Source: Amaurobius ferox (lineage: Eukaryota > Arthropoda > Arachnida > Araneae > Amaurobiidae). From it: a stretch of 64,000 nucleotides of DNA. The translations under genes and the position numbers were made by a program. The notes under the pieces are model-generated. The model had not been told where the DNA came from, searched no databases, and was given only the letters and a program-made list of their open reading frames with translations. The first letter of the stretch is position 1; the number at the start of each line of letters is the position of its first letter. Below, one piece after another: positions 11,381 through 22,689 of the stretch. The stretch lies in assembly GCA_951213105.1 (NCBI GenBank), contig OX578140.1:124933965-124997964 (forward strand), read 5' to 3'.

Positions 11381-11510
11381 TCACTTCAAAATTGTTTGAT
11401 TCGTGATCAGGGATGCTTGAAACGTGCTCTCCCGTCGAAAACTCGAATTCGAATTTTCGACCCCGTCACAATACTTTCCTTATACATTTTGTATATAAGG
11501 AAAGTAATAA
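10499..11510 (+). repeat. Family A repeat, full-length, with long CA tract
   Basis: It has the same order of blocks as the copy at 8075: AAATCTGATG start, ACTTTCCTTATATCATGCAA, TTGGCGA palindromic core (10670-10760), CTCGAG block, CA tract and palindromic ACTTTCC end. The CA tract (11285-11380) is longer and is interrupted by repeated ATACTTTCA motifs, so it is a compound microsatellite. Confidence 0.85.
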
Positions 11511-12211
11511 CATAAAAATACTAGAAAAATCGGCGTACATTGGAAAATTGGAATTGGGTTATAAATCGACTTGTGTTGATTGCAAATTGAAACCAGATGT
11601 AGCATAAAATGAGTCTGTTCAATTTTCTTTGCAACAGATGTCTTAATAAGCCTTATTTGGTTTGAATCGGATAAAATTCAATAATTTGATAGAAAGAAAA
11701 TTTCATAAAAACATATTGAGAAATGTGAATACGTGGCCAGGAAACGGGCAAAATTAAAAATATATTAAAATATAGAGACATCTGGTTTTTACTTTTCTAA
11801 CCATGTTTGATGTTTCTAATTCCACCAGGATGTTAATTTCAGACATTTTTACAAAATAATACACAAAATAATAATTTTCCAATTATGTTTTGATACCGGA
11901 AATGAGCTGCATATTTTATATAACAGGAATAAACTGATAAAACATTCCTATTCTATAAAATATGCAGTAAGCATATCGTTTCCAATCAAACTGATGGCCA
12001 AAAATTATTAATTATCGAACGCGTTAAAAATCGTAATCTTCAACATAAAATATTGAATTACATAATCCTTTTAAAAGTGCAACATACCCTTCTAATAAAC
12101 TAAAAATATTTACGAACATGTCTCTAAAATCATTTGGTTAAATTTTGACTTTAGACAGGAAGTGAAAAGAATTTTTCTCTTTATTCTTATTCCCTTGTTT
12201 TTCATATAGTT
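11511..12211. other. Unassigned AT-rich DNA
   Basis: No recognisable gene, repeat or RNA was found between two family A copies of opposite orientation. Confidence 0.5.
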
Positions 12212-13078
12212 TTATGTCTTGAATACTCGAAGGGAGAACAATTTCGAAGGGAGAACACGTTTCAAGCATCCTTGATCACGAATTGAACATTTTTTAAGTG
12301 GTGTGTGTGTGTGTGTCTGTGGAGACAATAACTGACGAACGAATGGAGCGATTCGAACAAAATTTGGTACACAAGTTACAATCCATAAGTACTGGAAGTC
12401 TATGTTTTTATAAGCAATCGAATGTCCAGAACTCCCCTGAATTTTCGAGTAAAATTTTGAAAAAATGGTCAAAAATTCAAAACCTCTAATAAAGTTACGC
12501 AAATAGACATTTCTTATGTAAATGTTCATTAGAAAACGATTTACATAAATTTTAGAATGCTAACATAAACCGTTCTCGAGATATTGCACATTTTAAAAAA
12601 ATTATCAAAAAAATCATATAAAATAAAAAAAAATATTTCCTATTGAGAAACATGTTCACTTTTCATATGTAATACCATGCGATAAATCGGGTGACATCAT
12701 TCTCGTGGATCTAGCTCGTTCCATTCATGAAAAAAGATACTTTGAGTAATGCTTTTGTATTTGAACGCCAATAGTCATTTATCTGCTGTAAGAATAACTT
12801 ATTTTTCCGTCCATAACGCTTGGCGAGACTTTGGCGACGAAATTGGAGGAATGGCGTCAACTTGGCGACTTTTTTTAATGTTGCTAAATTAACGAAAAAC
12901 TCGCCAAATGGATAAAAATGACGGTAAATCAATGAAAATGATGACTCATTGACGAAAATTCAATATCTTGGAAAGAATATAAGTAACTGCTATAAGAATA
13001 ACATTATTTAACTGTAAAAGTAGTAAATTCATTGCAACATGTAAGGAAAGTCATGTGCTACCCACATCAGATTTTTTT
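12212..13078 (-). repeat. Family A repeat, minus orientation, damaged 3' end
   Basis: It reads in reverse from CGAAGGGAGAACACGTTTCA through a short GT tract (12298-12320), the CTCGAGATATTGCAC block and the TTGGCGA core to AAGTCATGTGCTACCCACATC near 13070. The palindromic ACTTTCC terminus expected near 12212 is missing, so this copy is truncated on its 3' side. Confidence 0.8.
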
Positions 13079-13369
13079 AAATTAGGATATTACAAACCTT
13101 ATAGAATTTCATTTTGGCCGAAAAGACTTTTTGAACACTCATATACCCAGAAAAACATCTTCATTTTTTATGTAAGATATACTTGACATGCACACTCATG
13201 GATATTTCCTTACAAAGTTATTGATCTGTTTAAGCAATTTTCTTTAAACCCTGTATAAAGCACTATTTATGAATGAATTTTCTTGAAAACTTTGATATAA
13301 ACTCGATATCTAACTTTTGCCAACAGATAAATATTAAGATTTGTCAAATATCCCTTTAAACAAACCATC
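13079..13369. other. Unassigned AT-rich DNA
   Basis: Nothing recognisable. A frame of 62 codons on the minus strand has no motif, and I do not treat it as a gene. Confidence 0.45.
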
Positions 13370-13560
13370 CATTCTATGGTTTTATTTCTTCTGTTCTTAA
13401 TTGCCGTCGTCAGCCTTGACCTCTTTATTTGTATACAAGAGCTTTCCTTTCTCACTTTATAATTGAGCGTTATTTAAGTCTGTAACTGCTTTCATTTATT
13501 ATGACCTGTCGGAAGAAATGCATTTCCCAGAAGAGCGATTAACCCATTTAAGATGGGTGA
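13370..13560. repeat. Dispersed repeat family D (diverged copy)
   Basis: The order of short blocks (GCCGTCGTCAG, TTATTTAAGTC...AACTGCTT, CATTTCC and ATTAACCCATTTAA) is shared with 18220-18370, 22690-22990 and 45240-45545. No coding potential or terminal repeat could be defined. Divergence between copies is high. Confidence 0.5.
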
Positions 13561-13972
13561 AGTGAAAAATAACTATTGGTTACTGAATTGCCAACCATTA
13601 ACTATACACTGTATGACAAAAAAAATTTATATGAAATATTATTGTTTAAAAATAATGCTGTCACCGTTTCAAAATAATAAATACACATTCCATTAATGCG
13701 AGTGAAAAGACGTTGAGAACTGACAACGTAATATAAAAGCATTTACAGGATCATAATTCACACTTTATTAAAATTGAATTCAAGTTCATTTGTTGACTTT
13801 CAAATGTCCTGTTATGGTCGTTATGTTAAGAAATGAAACTTGTTCTACTTAAGTCACCTAGAGATGATGCTACTTCACTTTAAAAAGTAATTTTTCATAC
13901 TGATGCGGTTGTATTGATGTGAAAATGGCTTGATTCGTTTAAACAGTTCTTTTATAAACACACATACACACA
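13561..13972. other. Unassigned AT-rich DNA
   Basis: No gene or repeat was recognised. A short CA-rich stretch at 13958-13973 abuts and seems to have replaced the left tip of the following mariner-like element. Confidence 0.5.
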
Positions 13973-15365
13973 CATAAAAAAGCTTCCCCTATAAACGAAC
14001 CCCTAGCGGCCTATCCGCTCAACCAATTGAAAGGAAATTTCAGATATTGTTATTTGAAGGTATGCGCTCGAGATTGTGATGATTTCAAACAATAGAGCTC
14101 TCGCGGTTACGGTTACAGTGAAAAAAATTTGAAATTTTCGAATGGCAACACCTACTTTTCCCCTGAGCAAATTGATCAGCGCATTGAAAAACCATAAATG
14201 GCGTTGGAACGATACACACTTATGACGAAAATTGGCGGCGTAAAACATTTACAATGAAGATCATTGTAAAGAACCAATGACAACATAATGAGGAGGTGCA
14301 TTGCCGCACTTTGCATAATTCTCAGGGATAGACAGTAGAAGCACCAATCGCAGAACACCATGTGCAAAGCATTGCTTGTGGATAACCTTTTGACACTTGC
14401 AGGGACACAGCGAGGTGAATTGATAAAGCTGCTTTATCTGAATGGGGGAAATGCTGCCGAAGCAGTGCGAGTTCATCGGCGAAATCATAAGCTAAAACGA
14501 GGCCTATGTTCCGTACGAACCGTACGTGATTTGGAAAAAAAATTGAAGAAACTGGACGCACATGTGATAGATCGTGATCCGAACGTCCAGTTCCTGTTGT
14601 AGTTGTTGCGGAAGTGCATAATACGATTACTGCAAGTATATTGCGTACTGCTTGAAGTGTTGCCCGCTATTTTCATGTACCGAAAACCACAGTCCTCAAG
14701 CTTTTGCTCTCTGCTCTGCAGATGTTTCTTTATCTATTCCAGCGCGTCCAGATGTTGCAAACTGGAGACGAGCAACAGCGTGTCGACTTTGCTAATTTTT
14801 TCCTCATCAGATATGAGGAAGATAGCAGGTGGCCGCTGCGGATATTATGGACGGATGAGGCACATTTCTCCTTAACTGGAAACGTAAACTCTAAGAACTG
14901 CGTTCACTGGGCTGACGAAAATCCTCACGATGTGGCACCAGGGCCTTTACACGGAGCTAAAGTGACTTTGTGAAGCGGCATCGCAAGCATATTCGTTCTC
15001 AGTCCGTACTTCTTAGAAGCGGTAACTTCCAATGGTATGCAAACGTGCTCTATCACAGGTCCTCGGTATAAAACAATGTTGCAGAATTATGTAATTCCAG
15101 AGTTGCAGCAGTGAAATGTCGTTAATGACATTGTATGAATGCAAGATGGTGCTCCTTCACACGTCGCATTATGTGTTCGACAAGTGCTGCAACAGAACTT
15201 TGGTGATAGGGTCATCTCCCGTAACTTTGCAGTTTCGTGGTCACCGCGATCCCCCGACCTCACTCCAATGGATTTCTGGTTCTGGGGTTATCTGAAATCT
15301 AAAGTGTACACATCAAATTCACGAGATTTGTCAGAATTGAAAGATGCCATAAAACGAGAAGTTAT

Positions 15366-15787
15366 ACAGATTCCTCCTGCGGGCCAACGGCCGTACCGTG
15401 CTGAAAACACCGGTTCTCGTTAGATCACCGAAGTCAAGCAGCATTGGGCGCGGTTAGTACTTGGTGGGTGACCACCTCGGAACACCGCGTGCTGTTGGCC
15501 ATCTCGGGTGCGGTATTCCCGAGGTTTGCGCGCTAGATTTGCACGCTACCACAAATGCCGCCGTGTTCATGCGGAGTACGATCACGTTAAACATGTGGGT
15601 CCGTAAGTCCTTCCGAGAGGTTGGTGGTAGGGGAAGGAGGGTACGGTCCCTGTGGATGCCTCCCCCACTGGGTTCCGGTCTAAATTGGGTGGCACTTCCC
15701 GGCCGTCCATACAGTTACCTTACACCTTTCTGGTAGGTCGGACGGTCTGGGTCTCAACAACAACAACAACAACAGATTCCTCCTGCG
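15366..15787 (+). repeat. 5S-rRNA-headed SINE with 16-bp target site duplication
   Basis: The insertion occupies 15382-15771. Its head is 5S rRNA-derived (15383-15499). The body (CGAGAGGTTGGTGGTAGGGG, CTCCCCCACTGGG, TAAATTGGGTGGCA) and tail (ACACCTTTCTGGTAGGTCGG, then ACGGTCTGGGTCTCAA and a CAA repeat) match the tRNA-headed SINE at 3685 and the truncated tail at 9780. The 16-bp target duplication ACAGATTCCTCCTGCG lies at 15366-15381 and 15772-15787 and is perfect, so the insertion is comparatively recent. Confidence 0.92.
15383..15499 (+). pseudogene. 5S rRNA-derived SINE head
   Basis: These 117 nt read as a nearly complete animal 5S rRNA: GCCAACGGCC at the start, CACCGGTTCTCGT, GATCACCGAAGTCAAGCAGC, GGGCGCGGTTAGTACTTGG, GGGTGACCACCT and CCGCGTGCTGTTGGC at the end. 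The internal promoter region (A box around AGTCAAGCAGC, C box around GCGCGGTTAGTACTTGG) is retained. Several substitutions and fusion to the SINE body show that it is a retroposed promoter module rather than a ribosomal gene. Confidence 0.9.
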
Positions 15788-16209
15788 ATGTTATGTTCGT
15801 CATTGTTTTTAACAATCTCCCGCATGCAATGCGTTAGGTGGGCACGTTGAAACCTTGTAATTCCAATAAAAGTTTTTCTCCCTCCTCTCTTGTGTTGTCA
15901 TTGGTCCTTTACAATGTTCTTCTTTGCAAATGTTTTACGCCGCCAATTTTTGACATACGTGTACCGTTTCAACGCCATTTATGATTTTTCAATACGCTAA
16001 TCAATTTGCGCAGGAAAAAAGTGGGTGTTGCCATTCAAAAATTTCGAAATTTTTTCAGTGAAACCCTAACCGTGAGAGCTCCATTGCTTGAAATCATCAC
16101 AATCTCGAGCGCATACCTTCAAATAACAATATCTGAAATTTCCTTTCGATTGTTTGAGCGGATAGGCCGGTAGGGGTTCATATATCAAGGGAAGTTTTTT
16201 ATGACCACC

Positions 16210-16212
<3 letters not shown>

Positions 16213-16275
<63 letters not shown>
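16213..16275. repeat. TA and TG microsatellite
   Basis: A TA run is followed by a TG run between two transposon ends (mariner end at 16212 and Tc1 end at 16276). Confidence 0.95.
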
Positions 16276-16277
<2 letters not shown>

Positions 16278-16980
16278 AGTGGTTATCCAAAAGTAATGGA
16301 AACACCTGGAAAAGGAGGTCTTACGCACCTAATAAAGTGTTGGGCACCTTTGGCGATTAAAACTGCTTGAATTTTTCTTGAGTTGGATGCATAGAAGGAC
16401 TGAATGGTGACAAGTTGTAATTGACACCATTCTTCATACAGAAACTGCTCCAATTCGGTGAGTGCAACTGAATAAGGATAATGGGATCTGACCCTATTTT
16501 CCAACACAGAGCACAGTAGTTCAATGATCTTTAAGTCTGGTAATAGTGCAGGCCAGGGAAGGTATGTAATATCAGCAACGTGAATATCCTCAAACCATGA
16601 TTGAACATTTTCCGTTCTGTGAATTGATCTGAACTTATTATCCTGAAAGATCCAATTATCTGCTGTAAACAATGGAAATAGAAACCATAGAATGGGCATA
16701 GTCCCCCGAAATGGTTAGATATTTGCTGCCAGTCATCATTCCTTGTAAGGTGATAATGGGATCAGCAGAAAGCCACGATACCACTTCCCAAAGCATCACT
16801 GAACCGCCATCATGCTTTACAGTAGGAAGGAGACAGTCGGGGTTGTAAACTTCTGCCGGTGTTCTTCACAAGGATACACCTTCCAGGAGAAATCTATATT
16901 GATATTAGCTCTTTGGCTACATGTCGAAAATACCAGAAAGGTATTTTCGACATGTAACATTGTTTTTTGCTTTTTAAACT
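16276..16980 (-). pseudogene. Tc1-like transposase fragment
   Basis: The left boundary ACAGTGGTTATCCAAAAGTA looks like a Tc1 terminal sequence. On the minus strand the ORF ending near 16283 has IFQDNKFRSIHR (second catalytic Asp), YLPWPALLPDLKIIELL (the degraded WPAQSPDLNPIE motif) and a C-terminus with SNSRKIQAVLIAKGAQH. Upstream (16700-16900) only short homologous pieces remain. The right end could not be found, so the copy is truncated on that side. Confidence 0.75.
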
Positions 16981-17084
16981 TAATCGTCGTTTATTTGGTA
17001 TCAATGCAGGTCGTTTGTGAAATAAATTTCATTCAATTTTGATGATTTCTCACCAGATTATTTATATATATATATATATATATA

Positions 17085-18049
17085 CCGGGTGGTTAGAATT
17101 AAAACACCCCTACTCTGAGCTCTCTATAGATCGAACTACTCAGAGTAAAGGCTCCAAAATTGTTGAACCTACTATTCAAGACATGGAGAAAGGGATTACG
17201 CGAAAAAAAATTAGTTCCAGAAACACCGATAGGTGTTTGAATGATCCAGGTGGCGCTGTGCAACAGAAAATAAGCTGAAAAGACACAAAATACACATTTG
17301 TAACACATTTTATTCGAACGTAACAAACATTCATATCACAAGGACCTTATCGATGCAGGGATTGCTGCATATAACGTTATCCATTGATTATTCAACAATA
17401 GCGGTGGCAACATTGTCAACAACATCTGAACGAGTCGATTTACGTCCTCGACCCGGCTAAATTCCAAGATGCCCAGTTTTCTCGAATCGAGCGATCATTC
17501 TCCTGAGAGCTTGTGGAAGTAATGGTCCTTTGCGCAAATTCTTAAATCGACGAAACTCTCGAAGTGCAGCTGCAGCATGTCCTTTGTTTGCATAAAACAG
17601 CTTCACAAGCAAAGCGCGTTCTGGCAGTGTGACAGCCATCGCTGATAAGAATGAAAATTTCGCAGTTTTATCCCCTTTTATGCCCAGAACATAGTAGCTG
17701 CAAACCAAGGGTTTGTGCAAATTTTTGGGCTTACAGTGCGAAATTGAAGTTACAATGACAATTTAAGTTTCTTCACTGTTTTATCTTCTTATTTTTCATA
17801 TCAGCAAAAGAAATTAAAAAGGAAAAATTCCATATCGCATGTGTTTGTTTTTTTGTGATTATTTTGTGTCATTTCAGCATATTTTCTGTTGTACAGCGTC
17901 ACCTATCGGTGTTTCTGGAACTATTTTTTTTCTCGTAATCCCTTTCCCCATGTCTTGAATAGTAGGTTCAAAAATTTTGGATCCTTTACACTGAATAGTT
18001 CGATGTATAAAGAGCTCAGAGTAGGGGTGTTTTAATTCTGACCACCCGG
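17085..18049 (-). mobile_element. 965-bp internally deleted mariner-like element
   Basis: The ends are CCGGGTGGTTAGAATTAAAA (left) and TTTTAATTCTGACCACCCGG (right), flanked by TA on both sides and lying within a TA microsatellite. The inverted repeats extend about 190 bp (CACCCCTACTCTGAGCTCT, CATGGAGAAAGGGATTACG and CACCGATAGGTG are mirrored). Inside is only the N-terminal part of a transposase of the same type as at 14360. This is a deletion derivative dependent on an intact relative. Confidence 0.9.
17388..17639 (-). pseudogene. N-terminal fragment of mariner-like transposase
   Basis: From the Met at 17639 the minus strand reads MAVTLPERALLVKLFYANKG, a helix-turn-helix-type DNA-binding start with HAAAALREFRRFKNLRKGP. 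After a stop codon at 17457-17459 the frame goes on with PGRGRKSTRSDVVDNVATAI, an AT-hook-like linker usual between the two DNA-binding subdomains. No catalytic domain follows. It aligns by eye with the transposase pseudogene at 14360 (LxxLLYLNGGNAAEAVR versus LVKLFYANKGHAAAALR). A truncated protein could bind the ends but not cut. Confidence 0.8.
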
Positions 18050-19413
18050 TATATATATATATATATATATTATCTGCCGACCTAATACCCTGTTACCTTG
18101 CTCTAATAATTTTCTGTAACTTCGAATAATATAGTTTTATGCTTTGCCATTAGATCAAATCGAGGAGCTAATAAAGATAGCAAAAACGATACAATGGCCC
18201 ATTATATGCCCATTCCTAATTGTCGGCGTCAGTCTTTCTGCGTGAAAGCCTTCATTTCCACTTGGTAATTGTAAGTCATTTAAGTCAGCAACAGCTTCCG
18301 TTAATTAGAATATATCGAATGAATGTATTTTCGTATACAATGATTATTCCATTTAATAGGGGTTAAGCCAAAATACTTGAATGGAAGTATTTCAGTTGCT
18401 CCGTAGTGGGAAGATTACTATATAATTAAAAGAATGGAGTAATATTTCATATTTATAAGCAAATATGCAAATTTTATTTTATTTTATTTTATTTTATTCA
18501 ATTTACGTGTCAACTACAGATGAAATCCAGTTACAGTATTCACACAAAATAAAAAGAACAGAAATTAGCAGCATAATAAAACGTGCGTTTCGAACTAGCT
18601 CCGCATTCGTGTCTGGCTTGTGAATAATAGATTTAAAGACATCAACGTTATCGAATATACTGTAACACATTCTTTAAGTGATGTATTTAAGTGAAGAGCT
18701 ATTAGGAATCTACAGGCCAAAGTATACCGGGAGTTGTCGGATGGTTGCTAATAAGTTGTTTCGTGATCCATAGACTTTCAAACCAATTTTAACTTTCTCA
18801 GAATTCTGAAGATACAGTAAACGGAGGCTTCGGATTACAGCCTTCGTGGATAATCAGTATCTTGGATTCCCTGCTCAAAATAACAGAATGGATTCGTTAT
18901 GCGCTCCCTTAATCTATTTGATATTGTCTGTCTCTACTATGGGCAAAAATATCTATATCATCGATCTATACTCTAGAAGACAGATAATCTAATTCCATTT
19001 CCTGCCAATGACTAGCAAGCACATCTAGATAGGAATGAAAATTAACTCAAAGATAAACTGAATACAGGAATCAACGAAAATCGAAATAGAAAGATGATTG
19101 CCTAAATTAACATTTAACTTGTTAAGGAGAGCAAACAATCATCAACGTAACGAACATAACAGAAAATTTAAATAAGATTAAACAATGAAATTTCGAAACA
19201 ATGCATGTAAATGTGATATATCCATAAGGTTCATTATAATGGAATTACCCTGAAATATTATGGTGTTCTGAGACAAATAAGAACGTATTAATGAGATAAG
19301 ATCATCCACTAAAACACTATAGAAATGAAATCTCCATAGTATTCTTCCGGGACATAAGTAAAACCCTTCAACAAAAATATAAGTGAAAAATTCCTTGACG
19401 TCAATGCGGAGTA
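18050..19413. other. Intergenic DNA with a family D copy and an ATTTT microsatellite
   Basis: A diverged family D copy is recognisable at about 18220-18370, and an ATTTT pentanucleotide run lies at 18474-18500. A short TA run follows the mariner end at 18050. The rest has no recognisable gene or repeat. Confidence 0.55.
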
Positions 19414-20005
19414 GGATTCAGAAGTTCCCGGACTGAGTCTGTAACTTAAAAAATATTATCAATTAAAATGCTGAAACACATCCTGCTTCGGAATAAGACC
19501 TTTGCGCAACAACACACTTTTGCCACCGCTTGTAAAGGCCATCAAAACACTTCTGGAATCCATTTTTAGCCATGTCCTTTAATTCAGCCTGCGATGCACT
19601 TTTAACTTCATCTGCGAATTGAAATCAGTGACCCTGCAAGCAACTTGCCAGCTTAGGAAAAAGGCTGAAGTCGCAGGGGGCGAGATCAGGGGAGTAAGGA
19701 GGATGTGGCAAAACAGTTGTTTGCGTTTTCGCAAGTAAGTAAGCGACGAGAAGGGATGGGTATGCAGGAGCGTTGTCAAGCAAAAGCACCCATCACTGCT
19801 CAGCCCACAGTTTTGGTCTCTTCTACACCGGTTACAAAGTGCACCCATCTACAAAATACGACGCCGTGGTGAGCCACCGACCCAATTATTTAGGTCAAAC
19901 CTCTTTTAGAAGAGGGGAGGACGTAGTAATACAGAAACGTTATCGTAGTCGCTCTACTGCAAATATTTTTTAAGTTATAGACTCAGTCAGGAAACTTTTG
20001 AATCC
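19414..20005 (-). mobile_element. Deleted mariner element with about 40-bp terminal repeats
   Basis: The left end GGATTCAGAAGTTCCCGGAC continues to GAGTCTGTAACTTAAAAAATATT and is mirrored at the right end (AAATATTTTTTAAGTTATAG ... CTTTTGAATCC). TA flanks both ends. At about 592 bp it is roughly half the usual mariner length. It retains the C-terminal part of the transposase on the minus strand. Confidence 0.85.
19440..19860 (-). pseudogene. Mariner transposase C-terminal remnant
   Basis: Read across two or more frames, the minus strand gives a mariner-type ending: a CHILLTPLISPPATSAFF frame that corresponds to the PHPPYSPDLAPCDFFLF motif one base out of phase, then DEVKSASQ-, AKNGFQKCFDGLYKRWQKC- and VDNIF-like pieces towards 19450. 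The SPDLAPxDF motif would hold the third catalytic Asp. Internal deletion and frameshifts make it nonfunctional. Confidence 0.75.
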
Positions 20006-21829
20006 TACCTCGTATAAGCCATAATACTATTATCTGGCATAGAAATTACGGATTTTGTTGGCAAAACTATTAAGAGTTTCTAGTAGCATAAATATTGCCG
20101 TGAATTAAGACCGACAATACTTTCTATTTAAGTTAATTAGCTGTTGCCGGAAATATTTTTGATAGATTAGGGCAGTCCTTTCTCGAGTAAATTGCCATTA
20201 TTTCTTCATTATGCACAGATTTAACCATTAAAATAATTCGAAAGCTTTTAACTTCAGTAATAATGATATTCGGATTGAAACGCAACGCGATCCTTCTCAT
20301 TTTCTATATGATTTAAATTAGAAAACTCGGGGTAATGCTAACTGTATCTGTAATTAAATTCCTGATTAAATCTTTTTAAGAAAGGGGTATTTTTCTAAAC
20401 TTTAAAACGCGTTCATCAAGATTAATTAAAAACCGGATAAAGAAGTGTATAAGTCACTGAAAAATACTTTTGTGCTTAATATCAGGTTGAGAATTGGTAA
20501 AGGATAGCTAGATAAATTTACGGCATTGCTATTTAACCCAAGCAAAATCTTATTCGAAGCCAAAAATGTTCTTAACATAGTCTCAAAATTTTTGAAAGAT
20601 TGGCACTATTAGATATCCTGGACAATGACTATGCTGTTCTAACGCGCTGAAATTTGAAATTGATACAGTAATTTGCAGGTCAAGATTTTACAAATATTTT
20701 CAAGACTAATCAATACTACAGATTTCTAGAAAATAACAAAAAAATTTCGAATATTTTTCGATTCTATGGGAAGGCTTAAGAATGCATTTAACATGCACAA
20801 ATTTAGGAATAACTTTCCCGCGTTTTAAAAGTAAGTATAGATTAGTGTACTTTTGTCTTATGGATCTTAAAATATAAAAATCATTAATCGAAAACCTACA
20901 TTCCTTCTCTAATTAAAATTTTGATTGTACTTTTAACAAATTTTCGAAGTCACCACAAAACAAGGAGGATCAAGTTCAAATGTTTCACAATATTTTTTGT
21001 TCTCCTCAAATTTTATCAAAAAGTTGGTCATACCCAAGCTAAGGTTCTAAAAAAATTCGACTATTATAAGTTATTTTCTCTCCTACCGATAAAATACTTT
21101 TCTTCTTCACATAACGATTTTATTGAGAAGCTCAATAATTGAAGCGTTTATCAAATTCCCTGTCAAGGCAGACTACGTATATTGATCAATGCAGACTATC
21201 GTATGTGAAAGTCCCGCTGGAAAGAGCATCAAAACTGTGTCAAAAATAATTGAATACATTTTCATTTTCTCATCAGTGTTGATCAGTAGTCATCGATGGG
21301 TTTGCTTTTTCCTCTGCTTCTACCATTCAAAAATGCTCCTCAATTTTAAGTTTGGATTTCTTTGAAATATTTCATATCAATAAAAATTCCTATCTGGTTA
21401 AAAATTTGTAGTATATGACACCCTATTTCTGAAAGTTATGACAAAGCCACGTTCAAATATTATTTTGCTCTGTTCTTATTCTGTCTCATTATTTTTCTGC
21501 ACCGCGCTTGAGATTCATATTTTCTCTATTTTAGAGTACTTTCTGGTTTAGTTTCTATCTCATCACACTGACTAGTGTTACCATACTGGGTTCATTAGCT
21601 TAGCCATTTTGCTAAAGCGTCATGGTTTGTTCGCATTTGACTTTCAACTGTCTCACTGAAGAAGGCAATCCGATAATGTTTTAAATTATCCTTTGATTTG
21701 TACACCTTTTAAATGCGGCATTTTAAATTTTGTTCCAGTTATTTATATTTGTGCGCAAAGTCGCGTTCTGTACATAATACAAATTAATATTTCTGTATAT
21801 ATAAATCAATTCTGTATATAATTCAAAAA
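20006..21829. other. Unassigned AT-rich DNA
   Basis: No transposon motif, RNA gene or convincing coding frame was found in this 1.8-kb stretch. The longest frame (73 codons from 20921) is rich in Phe, Lys and Leu, as expected of AT-rich noncoding DNA. Confidence 0.55.
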
Positions 21830-22605
21830 TCTGAACCTTATATAATTATTTAATACATACACACTTAATATCATACAAGGTTTGGCCTTATACGAGATAG
21901 AGGTCCTACAAATTCTGAACCTCATAATTATTTAATACACATTACACTAAGTATCATTCAAGATTTGGCCTCATAGGAGGGAGAGACTCTATAAAATCTG
22001 AACCTTATATAATTATTTAATGCATACTACACTAAATATCATGCAAGGTTTGGCCTCATAGGAGGGAGAGACCCTATGAAATCTGGATCTTATATAATTG
22101 TTTAATACATACTACATTAAATATCATGAAAAATTTGGCCTCATAGGAGAGAGAGACCCTATAAAATCTGAACCTCATATAATTATTTTATACATACTAT
22201 ACTAAATATCATGCAAGGTTTGGTCACATAGGAAATAGAAACTCTACAAATTCTGAACCTTATATGATTATTTAATACATACTACACTACATATCATGCA
22301 AGGTTGTTTGGCCTCATAGGAGGGAGAGACCCCAGAAAATCTGAAACTTATATAATTATTTAATACATACTACACTAAAATATCATATAAGGTTTGTCCT
22401 CATAGGAGGGGGAGAGAGAGACCCTATGAAATCTGAACCTTATAGAAGTATTTTATATATACTACACTAAATATCATGCAAGGTGTGGCCGCATAGGAAA
22501 TACAAACTCTACAAATTCTGAACCTTATATAATTATTTAATACATATTACACTAAATATCATGAAAGCTTTGGCCTCATAGGAGGGAGAGACCTTATAAA
22601 TTCTC
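21830..22605 (+). repeat. Tandem array of about nine 85-bp units
   Basis: A unit beginning CTGAACCTTATATAATTATT and containing AATATCATGCAAGGTTTGGC and TCATAGGAGGGAGAGA recurs near 21832, 21915, 21998, 22083, 22168, 22252, 22341, 22433 and 22518. Spacing is 83-92 bp. Two unit types are visible: one ends GAGACCCTATAAAAT and one ends AAACTCTACAAATT. This is a minisatellite with no coding role apparent. Confidence 0.9.
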
Positions 22606-22689
22606 AAAATAAGTTCGGATTGTGGCACCGGGTAAGTTTTTTGTTTACAGATATCGGCTATTCCATGCTGATAAGCATAACTGCAATTA
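22606..22689. other. Short spacer
   Basis: Unassigned sequence between the tandem array and the next dispersed repeat. Confidence 0.4.

Larger units (their letters stand above)
14360..15850 (+). pseudogene. Mariner-like transposase pseudogene split by a SINE
   Basis: The N-terminus has a helix-turn-helix-type region (GELIKLLYLNGGNAAEAVR). It continues in other frames through RDPNV, then LWTDEAHFSLTGNVN with the first catalytic Asp, then MQDGAPSHVALCVRQVLQQN with the second, and SPRSPDLTPMDFWFWGYLKS with the third (Asp, a DDD type). At least three frame changes or stops interrupt it. A 5S SINE is inserted after IQIPPA, and the C-terminus continues after it near 15788. The enzyme would have bound the element's ends and cut and pasted DNA in the nucleus. 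This copy cannot. Confidence 0.85.
13973..16212 (+). mobile_element. Mariner-like element carrying a nested 5S SINE
   Basis: The right end (GACCACCCTG, followed by TA) and its inner part are the inverse of the left region. CGGCCTATCCGCTCAA, AGGTATGCGCTCGAGATTGT and CATTGTAAAG are found at both ends, giving inverted repeats of about 280-300 bp. The outermost 9-10 bases of the left repeat have been lost into a CA stretch. Between the repeats lies a broken transposase gene (14360-15850) split by a SINE (15382-15771). The structure fits the IS630/Tc1/mariner superfamily. Confidence 0.8.

Noticed and set aside
11202..11515. Frames encoding Thr-His repeats (also at 23757, 26553, 27156, 51371, 51552)
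   Set aside because: They are translations of CA microsatellites inside family A repeats, and the flanking codons are repeat sequence rather than protein.
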